From: a virus
DNA length: 64,000 nt
IMG/VR virus record: IMGVR_UViG_3300036045_000316
Location: 1-64,000 of that record
Direction: 5' to 3' (one strand)
Below, piece after piece: positions 58,367 through 64,000 of this stretch. Made by a program: the position numbers and the translations under genes. The notes under the pieces are model-generated. The model did no database searches. It saw only the letters and a program-made list of their open reading frames with translations, and was not told where the DNA came from. Positions within the stretch are counted from its first letter, which is position 1. Each line of letters starts with the position of its first letter.

Positions 58367-59033
58367 TCGCTACCACTTGCAGCCGTTGGGTGTACGCGCT
58401 TACTTGCGTACACCAGTGGTGAGCGATAGCTTCCTGCCCCTCGATGGCTTGCTGCTGTATCAGGCGCACCGCGACATCGAGGAAGCGCAGATGATGACGA
58501 CACCCGGCGCGTACACCTCGCAGGCGGTATCTACGCTGCCACTGGGCATCCTGCATCCGGGCAAACGGCAGTGGTATTACCAATGCTCGTGGGCGCAGTG
58601 GGGGCGCAACACGGAAGGACAAGATCATTGGAACAAGCGTTTCGACAACTCCCTTGCCAGCTTGATTGATTTTCAGGGAAAAAGCGGCAGGATACTCATC
58701 GATAAGGGCGAATACAAGGCATATCGCACACCAATTTACTATCGTGCGGCGCTCTATGTCGAATGGTACTGCATCGGCGACCAGCGAGAAATCGCGTACC
58801 TGCTGTCTACGATGACGCACGTTGGCAAAAAGGGAGCGCAAGGATGGGGGCGAGTGTACCGATGGGAGATAGCGCCTGTTGCTGACGATTACAGCGTGTG
58901 GTATGGGGATAGGCTGATGCGCGGCGTTCCACCGGAGGAAGCGCCACGCTACCAGACGGGGGTGTACGGCATCCGTCCGTCGTATTGGAACAAGGGCAAT
59001 CAAATGCTGCTGGCGCTGCCAGAAAGGACGTAG
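58353..59033 (+). CDS. csf3: Type IV CRISPR-associated Csf3 (Cas5)
   Basis: 226 aa from ATG 58353 (MSYRDRYHLQPLGVRAYLRT). RAMP protein expected to cap the 5' end of the guide. Csf3 features: LDGLLLYQAHRDIEE, HWNKRFDN, DKGEYKAYRTPIYY, VEWYCIGDQREIAYLLSTM, then the glycine-rich THVGKKGAQGWGRVYRWEI and a C-terminal VYGIRPSYWN. Intact and of family length. Confidence 0.88.
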   Translation: MSYRDRYHLQPLGVRAYLRTPVVSDSFLPLDGLLLYQAHRDIEEAQMMTTPGAYTSQAVSTLPLGILHPGKRQWYYQCSWAQWGRNTEGQDHWNKRFDNSLASLIDFQGKSGRILIDKGEYKAYRTPIYYRAALYVEWYCIGDQREIAYLLSTMTHVGKKGAQGWGRVYRWEIAPVADDYSVWYGDRLMRGVPPEEAPRYQTGVYGIRPSYWNKGNQMLLALPERT

Positions 59034-59035
59034 TG

Positions 59036-60526
59036 ATGCTGTCGATGGCGATTCTCGATTGCAATTCGACGCTCAAAGACGACGACCATTTCGTTGAGAT
59101 TACCTCCGTTGTCGGACAGTGGTTGCGCTATGAAGTGGAAAAGGCAGGACTCATCGCTGTTTCCCCTGCTGACTGCGACGTACTTTTTCTAGTGCATTCG
59201 GGCGAACTGGATTTCCGTTGGAATGTGCGAGAAGGATTAAAGCGACTCGGCATCGAATGGGACGCCGAAAAGCGGAAGCGTCCCTATATCATCACTGGGG
59301 GGGCAGTAGATACCGCGCCGTTCATGGCGCTGACGATTGCTGACGGTCTGGCAGTGGGTGAGGCGTACACCTTCGTGCGGGAAGTGCTGCGTATTGTGAA
59401 AACAGGCGGGGACGTGCAGGACATTCGCGCATACATCACGGCGTATCCGCACGCGCTGGAGCGTCAGCAATTGGCGGACTTCGAGGCAGATCGAGATGCG
59501 CCTTGGCTGCTGACGAGCGCCCCTCCCGCGCTGGCATCCCCTGATCCCTACGTGGATTGGGGGGATATGCCCGCGTTCGTCAGCGATGACAACGTAGCAC
59601 GCCTGATGGCATCGAAGGGGTGTCATCTGAAATGCACCTTCTGCGCCACCACCTACCGTCAAACGTATCGGGTGAATGATCGCCCGGACATTCTAGTGCA
59701 GCAGATGCGCGAATTAAAAGCGAACAAGCAGGGCGTGTCGTTCATCACCAACGACGCGGGGGAACTTCCCTTCCTTGAGGATGTCGTCAATGAGGGGATG
59801 CTGCAATTCCAGTCGATGACGGTAAAGAGTATGCGCGATCCCCACACCCGCGAGATCATCACCCGCCGCCCGCTGAAGATTGTTCGCTTTGGCGTGGAGG
59901 GCATTTCAGAGCGCATCCGGGTCGCCTTCGGCAAGTCCATCAGCAACGCGGAATTACTGGACCTGCTGCACGATCTCCGCCATATCTACAACGCCGAACA
60001 GGATAAGACGCGGGCGCAGATGGTACGGCTGTTCTTCATCGTCGGCGCACCTTACGAGGACGAGTCCGACTGGGACAATTTGCGCGAATTCATACTCGGC
60101 AAAAACGGACTGGCGAAACAGGTAGAACAAGGCGTGGTGCAACTGAAATTCACCGCCTTCAATCCGCAGCCGCCCACGCCGCTGATGTATTTCGTCCCTA
60201 GCCGCGCTTACTGGCTGCGTTACCAGCAGTTAGAGAACAGCATGGTTATCAGCCGCGCTGAACGCGAACAGCACACCGGACGTTTTTCCAATCACGTCTG
60301 GGTCATGTCGCCGCGCTCACCCAAGAACCATGCCCGCGACTTCGCTGACAACCACCAGCTTACGCCCAGTCAGGCAAACGCCCTGTTTAACACTTACAAA
60401 ACCCGCGATCTAGCGCCGACAGTGGATCATGCGCGTCGCTTTGGCTGCGAAGTGATCCGCTGGCCAATTCCCTTGGAGATTCGCTATCGGGCTTCGCGGG
60501 TGTACCAGAAGCGGATGACGACGTGA
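59036..60526 (+). CDS. Radical-SAM enzyme associated with the csf cluster
   Basis: 496 aa, two bases after csf3. The N-terminal 180 residues look like a Rossmann/B12-binding-like domain (CDVLFLVHSGELDF; PYIITGGAVDTAPF). The radical-SAM core carries C196-xxx-C200-xx-C203 (KGCHLKCTFCATTYRQ) for a [4Fe-4S] cluster; VRFGVEGISERIRVAFGKSI, then LFFIVGAPYEDESDW are typical later barrel strands. The C-terminal 130 residues are family-specific. Organisation is like MiaB/B12-type radical-SAM enzymes, but the substrate is unknown. Type IV-B loci usually carry a CysH-like gene near csf genes; here this gene occupies that place. Confidence 0.85.
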   Translation: MLSMAILDCNSTLKDDDHFVEITSVVGQWLRYEVEKAGLIAVSPADCDVLFLVHSGELDFRWNVREGLKRLGIEWDAEKRKRPYIITGGAVDTAPFMALTIADGLAVGEAYTFVREVLRIVKTGGDVQDIRAYITAYPHALERQQLADFEADRDAPWLLTSAPPALASPDPYVDWGDMPAFVSDDNVARLMASKGCHLKCTFCATTYRQTYRVNDRPDILVQQMRELKANKQGVSFITNDAGELPFLEDVVNEGMLQFQSMTVKSMRDPHTREIITRRPLKIVRFGVEGISERIRVAFGKSISNAELLDLLHDLRHIYNAEQDKTRAQMVRLFFIVGAPYEDESDWDNLREFILGKNGLAKQVEQGVVQLKFTAFNPQPPTPLMYFVPSRAYWLRYQQLENSMVISRAEREQHTGRFSNHVWVMSPRSPKNHARDFADNHQLTPSQANALFNTYKTRDLAPTVDHARRFGCEVIRWPIPLEIRYRASRVYQKRMTT

Positions 60527-60601
60527 ACGTGAAGATGAAAATTGCATGATGAAACACCTAATTGCTCCCGCGTGGGCAGTGGCACAAGGAAGGAGTCAAC
60601 G

Positions 60602-61423
60602 ATGAAGGTCATGGCAACACATATCGGTAAGGGCGGCGACGGCAAGACCACGCTGACGAAGCATCTGGCGCAGGGATTGGCGGAAGCGGGCAAGCGCGTG
60701 CTGCTCATCGACGCCGATGTGCAGGCACATGCGACGTGGTCGTTCGGACACAACGCCGAGGACTGTCTGTACCGCTTAATGGTCAAGGGCGATTCGTGGC
60801 GGGATGTGATCCGCACCCCTGATCCGACCAAGTACCCGGAATTGTATCAGGACAGAAGAGGCTCTCTGCAAGCGATGTTGTATCTGGTGCCGGGCAACAG
60901 GGAGACCGCGGTGATCACCCTGCTTTTGCACGATGACAAGCTGCTCCGGCGGCGCTTGGCGGAATTGGAGGGCATCTTCGACTACGTACTGTTCGACACC
61001 AGTCCCGAAGCGGGGCTATTCGTCGGCTCGATCTTGATGGCGGCGACGCACGTCCTCGTGCCCTGCCAGCCGACGCCGCTGTCGGTGCAAAGCCTGATCC
61101 GCACGATGACGGCGCTGCAAGAAGCGCCACACTTAACGGTGCTGGGCATCCAGCCGACGCTGTTCGATGGGCGAACCGTTGAGCACGCCTCGCGGTTGGA
61201 GGATATGCAGCAGCGCTATGGCGATTTGGTGTGGACGCCGATCACCGAACGAAAGGCGTGGGCGACGGCGAGTGGGCAGCGGGCGGTGGTGTGGAAGGCA
61301 CGTCCGACATCCCCAGCGGCGCGAGAGGCGCGGGCGTTCGTGCAGCGGGCGCTGGCGGCGTTTGGCGAGACGAGCAGCGTTGAAGCGGAAGCAGAAGGAG
61401 TGCGCGATGCCGCCGAAGTCTAG
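60602..61423 (+). CDS. parA: ParA-family partition ATPase
   Basis: 273 aa from ATG 60602 with GGAAGGAG upstream. Deviant Walker A KGGDGKTTLTKHLA (residues 10-23), Walker A' LLIDADVQAHAT, Walker B VLFDTSPEAG, and the ALVPCQPTPLSV-like later motif (HVLVPCQPTPLS). Plasmids, phage-plasmids and chromosomes use such ATPases for segregation. Overlaps the next gene by 17 bases, as in par operons. Confidence 0.9.
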   Translation: MKVMATHIGKGGDGKTTLTKHLAQGLAEAGKRVLLIDADVQAHATWSFGHNAEDCLYRLMVKGDSWRDVIRTPDPTKYPELYQDRRGSLQAMLYLVPGNRETAVITLLLHDDKLLRRRLAELEGIFDYVLFDTSPEAGLFVGSILMAATHVLVPCQPTPLSVQSLIRTMTALQEAPHLTVLGIQPTLFDGRTVEHASRLEDMQQRYGDLVWTPITERKAWATASGQRAVVWKARPTSPAAREARAFVQRALAAFGETSSVEAEAEGVRDAAEV

Positions 61424-62126
61424 GACGAGTGTGGATTACGAGGAAAGCGGGGCGTCAGCGGGGTGGCAGGATGCTGCCCATGTGTGGGGCTTGGATCTGC
61501 CCACGTTGGCGCAGGCGGGCAAGCATATCCAGCGCACGGATGCGGGCTTGCGGATCGACGGCTTCACGCTGACCGAGAACGGCTTGCTGGCGGATGACGA
61601 TGTGACGCAGGCGCAGTGGTCGGCGCTGGGGGAACTGTTTCGGCAGTTCTCCAAGACGATGCGCTGGTGGATCGGCGACTGGATGAATGCAGCGGATGAG
61701 CAGTGGGGCGATAAGTACACGGCGGCGATGGCGCTGACGGGGCTGAAGTACGGATCGCTGCGTAATCTCGCTTACGTGTGCGGCTCGGTAGATTTGTCAT
61801 GGCGACATGACAAATTGACGATTCAACACGGACTGCTGATCGCCCCGCTGGATGACGAGGCGAAAGAATACTTCGCGCAGCAGATCGCCGAACAGGGTTG
61901 GTCGGTGCGGCGCTTGATGGCGGAGATCGCCGCGTCGAAGGGGGAGCAGGTGGATGCCCCCCCTTCGACGGCTGTTGCTGCCAAGCGCGTGCTGACGGCG
62001 ATGAAGCAGATTGCCAGCGCCCTGAACGCCCAGCAGCGCATCGATCCGGCGCACATCGCGGCGGTGCGAGATTGGCTGTCACAGGTGGAAGCCAGTGGGT
62101 TAGTTACCGAGAGTGAGGGGCATTGA
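61407..62126 (+). CDS. ParB-like / HTH partner of ParA
   Basis: 239 aa. Residues 40-165 match plasmid and phage DNA-binding proteins found beside ParA: LRIDGFTLTENGLLADDDVT, ALGELFRQFSKTMRWWIGDW, AMALTGLKYGSLRNLAYVC (HTH), then EYFAQQIAEQGWSVRRLMAEI. No ParB CTPase (GERR) motif is seen, so it is probably a centromere-binding protein of another kind. ATG 61407 follows AAGGAG. Confidence 0.7.
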   Translation: MPPKSRTSVDYEESGASAGWQDAAHVWGLDLPTLAQAGKHIQRTDAGLRIDGFTLTENGLLADDDVTQAQWSALGELFRQFSKTMRWWIGDWMNAADEQWGDKYTAAMALTGLKYGSLRNLAYVCGSVDLSWRHDKLTIQHGLLIAPLDDEAKEYFAQQIAEQGWSVRRLMAEIAASKGEQVDAPPSTAVAAKRVLTAMKQIASALNAQQRIDPAHIAAVRDWLSQVEASGLVTESEGH

Positions 62127-62521
62127 TGCACCAGATTTACACCACTGGCTACTTGGGGTGGACGCAAGATCAATTGTTCGCAGCGGTGCAGGGGATGAAC
62201 GCGCTGCTGGTGGACATCCGCTACTCGCCGCAAAGTCGTTATCCCGCGTGGAGAGTGGCGGCACTTCAACAAGCGCTCAGTGGCGATTACGTACACCTGA
62301 AGGCGCTGGGGAACGCGGCGTACAAAACTGGCGGGATGGTGATCGCCGACTACCCGGCGGGGTTGAAGTTCATCGCCGAAACGGTGATCGAGCGTCCGCT
62401 GGTGCTGCTGTGCGCGTGTCCTCATCCGGATCGCTGTCACCGCACGGTGGTGGGGGAGATGCTGCGGAACGATGGGTTTGCGGTGGCGGAGTTGGAGAGG
62501 GGCGGCACTGGATATGAATGA
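62126..62521 (+). CDS. DUF488-family protein
   Basis: 131 aa from the TGATG overlap at 62126. It shows the DUF488 pattern: YTTGYLGWTQDQLFAAV, LLVDIRYSPQSR and the C-terminal LLCACPHPDRCHRTVVGEML with conserved C and H. Role unknown; such genes recur in phages and defence or modification loci. Downstream of the par genes and probably co-transcribed. Confidence 0.8.
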   Translation: MHQIYTTGYLGWTQDQLFAAVQGMNALLVDIRYSPQSRYPAWRVAALQQALSGDYVHLKALGNAAYKTGGMVIADYPAGLKFIAETVIERPLVLLCACPHPDRCHRTVVGEMLRNDGFAVAELERGGTGYE

Positions 62522-62564
62522 GCAGATTGGTCGTCCGAGCAGGCGGTGGGAGGAAGGATAACGC

Positions 62565-63362
62565 ATGAACAAACAGAATCCGGGCATCGAGTGGACGCAT
62601 CGGTACGGACCGCACACGGGCTACACGTGGAATCCGCTGCAAGGCTGCGATCATGACTGCCAGTGGCGGATGCCCGACGGCACGATAGCAGGTTGCTACG
62701 CGAAGGCGATTGCGGAAAAGTTCAAGAGCGCGTCGTTCTTCCCCCAAGGCTTCGAGCAGCACTACTGGCATCCGAGCAAGCTCGACGAGCCGTTGAAGTT
62801 GACCACGCCAGCGGGCATCTTCTTGGATTCCATGTCCGACCTGATGAGCCGGCGCGTCCCTGAAGGACAGATCGAGCAGGTGCTGGAGGTGTGCCGTCGG
62901 GCGCACTGGCACACCTTCTTCCTGCTGACCAAGAACGCGCCGCGCCTACGGCAGTTTCAGTTTCCGCCGAATGTGTGGGTGGGAGCGAGTGCGCCGCCGA
63001 CGTTTATGTATGGCAAGGAACTCGACCTCGACCAGCAGCGGCGGATGCTCGGCAAGACGCTGGACATCCTCGCCACGACTGATGTGCCGGTGCGTTGGTT
63101 GAGCATCGAGCCGCTGTCGTTCGACGTGTCTAGCGTGCTGACTTACGCCCACATCGAGTACGGACAGGCGATCCAGTGGGCGGTGATCGGCGCGGCGACG
63201 AACGGCGCGAAGGTGTATCAGCCGCATCCTCATCTCGTGCGGCGGGCGATTGAGCAACTGCGGGAGATGGGCGCGGCAATTTTCTTCAAAGGCAACCTAC
63301 GCGGCAACGCGGCGGCGGCTGTGTGGCTGGAGGAGTTTCCGGCAGTGGAGGAGACTAGATGA
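62565..63362 (+). CDS. Phage Gp37/Gp68 family (DUF5131) radical-SAM-like protein
   Basis: 265 aa with a GGAGGAAGGA ribosome site. Family hallmarks: IEWTHRYGPHTGYTWNPLQG, C-DHD-C, then an insertion MPDGTIAG before CYAKAIAEKF; IFLDSMSDLM, HTFFLLTKNAPRL, VWVGASAPP, WLSIEPLSFD and GAATNGAKVYQPHPH. Found in many phages; the cysteines probably bind an Fe-S cluster. Substrate not established. Confidence 0.85.
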   Translation: MNKQNPGIEWTHRYGPHTGYTWNPLQGCDHDCQWRMPDGTIAGCYAKAIAEKFKSASFFPQGFEQHYWHPSKLDEPLKLTTPAGIFLDSMSDLMSRRVPEGQIEQVLEVCRRAHWHTFFLLTKNAPRLRQFQFPPNVWVGASAPPTFMYGKELDLDQQRRMLGKTLDILATTDVPVRWLSIEPLSFDVSSVLTYAHIEYGQAIQWAVIGAATNGAKVYQPHPHLVRRAIEQLREMGAAIFFKGNLRGNAAAAVWLEEFPAVEETR

Positions 63363-63664
63363 TCGTCCTTTGGGAGCGAGAATGGAAAGAAGGAGTCGAA
63401 TGCTACATCGCCAAGACGCCCCGATCTGGCTATGTTGGCGTGGTGGAACGCAATACATTGGACATTCCCGACCCTGAAAAGTCGTGGCTGTGGACAGCAG
63501 CGATTGAAAGGATGGGATCGCAACTCGGCACTGCCCCATCAATAGAGGAGGCGCAGCGAATGGTATTTGCTTGGTGGCAAGGGAATACGCCAGCCCAAGT
63601 CGGCATCCCCCGATGGCAGCAACTTCCGCCGCCAACCACGTCTGATGACACCGTGATTGAGTGA
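63359..63664 (+). CDS. Small unknown protein
   Basis: 101 aa from the ATGA overlap at 63359. A strand pair (CYIAKTPRSGYVGVVERN) and a helix (SIEEAQRMVFAWWQG) give the same general layout as the small protein at 57162. Unknown role. Confidence 0.6.
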   Translation: MIVLWEREWKEGVECYIAKTPRSGYVGVVERNTLDIPDPEKSWLWTAAIERMGSQLGTAPSIEEAQRMVFAWWQGNTPAQVGIPRWQQLPPPTTSDDTVIE

Positions 63665-63751
63665 CAACAGATAGAGGTTTTAATGCGTGAATACACGCAG
63701 ACCAGATTAGGAAAGCATCTTTCGTTGTGGGAACGCAAGGAGAATAGGCAT

Positions 63752-63991
63752 ATGGGGCGCGAAATATTCTATCAAGTGGATAGTGTTAGTATGGCTGTTG
63801 AAGCCGCAAAGCATTGCGATGAAAATAACGCGGTAGCCAGCACTTACGAACTGACTCAGATGATCCGAGAGATCGACAGTTTGGACGATCCTGCGCTGAG
63901 AGCGAAACACATGGCGAAGGTAGCAGGCTTGGCTATCTACATGACGGCGCTCAGTTTGGCGGGTAATGATGTAAGGACGCACAGGGTATGA
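63752..63991 (+). CDS. Small helical unknown protein
   Basis: 79 aa from ATG 63752, preferred over ATG 63683 because AAGGAG (63737-63742) sits nine bases before it and the 23 extra residues look non-coding. Helical (SVSMAVEAAKHCDENN; YELTQMIREIDS). Ends in an ATGA overlap with another gene. Confidence 0.55.
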   Translation: MGREIFYQVDSVSMAVEAAKHCDENNAVASTYELTQMIREIDSLDDPALRAKHMAKVAGLAIYMTALSLAGNDVRTHRV

Positions 63992-64000
63992 CACAGCGGT
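63988..64000 (+). CDS. Start of a gene cut by the window edge
   Basis: ATG at 63988 overlaps the previous stop (ATGA) and opens a frame reading MTQR before the sequence ends. Only the coupling supports it. Confidence 0.35.

Overview
The window looks like most of a temperate siphophage (long non-contractile tail, HK97-type head) that also carries plasmid-type maintenance genes and a type IV CRISPR-Cas effector module. Almost every gene lies on the + strand in tightly packed operons with ATGA, TGATG or GTGA overlaps. The host is uncertain. GC-rich codon use, T/P-rich linkers, an IS200/IS605 tnpB-only element and a 'LTPDPSPSGRGE'-type palindromic repeat would all fit a Chloroflexota-like bacterium, but this is inference and no rRNA or host gene is present to test it.

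Layout. 1-2.9 kb: the 3' part of an IS1595-type transposase, then two Bro-N antirepressor-like genes. 2.95-12.2 kb: a sigma70-type promoter with a palindrome on each side of its -10 box, driving a long run of small unknown phage genes. This run is interrupted by a tnpB-only IS200/IS605 element and contains a leftover DNA-methylase C-terminus; it closes at a strong terminator at 12.23 kb. 12.3-39 kb: the virion module, comprising a LamG-like structural protein, terminase small and large subunits, portal, MuF-like protein, and a giant 2H-phosphoesterase/prohead-protease/scaffold/major-capsid fusion. It continues with connectors, tail tube, tail-assembly chaperones joined by a -1 frameshift signal, tape measure, an antisense HNH endonuclease, and tail tip and fibre proteins. 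39-46.2 kb: membrane and lysis-type genes, including a coiled-coil membrane protein, a GT-C-like glycosyltransferase, a holin candidate, a membrane-anchored GH5 glycosidase and a large modular lysin. 46.2-47.2 kb: a minus-strand Xre/Cro-type repressor with face-to-face promoters. 47.2-54.4 kb: small DNA-binding, zinc-ribbon and acidic proteins, ending in a tyrosine integrase. 54.5 kb: an attP-like site, the 3' half of tRNA-Gly(GCC) plus a terminator.

54.7-64 kb holds the accessory and plasmid-like part. A winged-helix/primase-polymerase replication protein has an iteron-like repeat array inside its coding sequence. It is followed without a gap by csf1 (Cas8-like), a Cas11-like gene, a small unknown gene, csf2 (Cas7) and csf3 (Cas5). 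A radical-SAM enzyme comes next, then parA, a ParB-like partner, a DUF488 protein and a phage Gp37/Gp68 radical-SAM-like protein.

How it may work together: the tRNA-Gly 3' half flanked by element DNA on both sides, next to an integrase, a replication initiator with iterons and a ParA/ParB pair, suggests an element that can integrate or persist as an episome (a phage-plasmid). The type IV module has no cas6, dinG, cysH, cas1/cas2 or CRISPR array in the window. It has a radical-SAM gene where type IV-B loci usually carry cysH. It could serve competition with other plasmids or phages, as proposed for type IV systems generally; nothing in the sequence shows its target.
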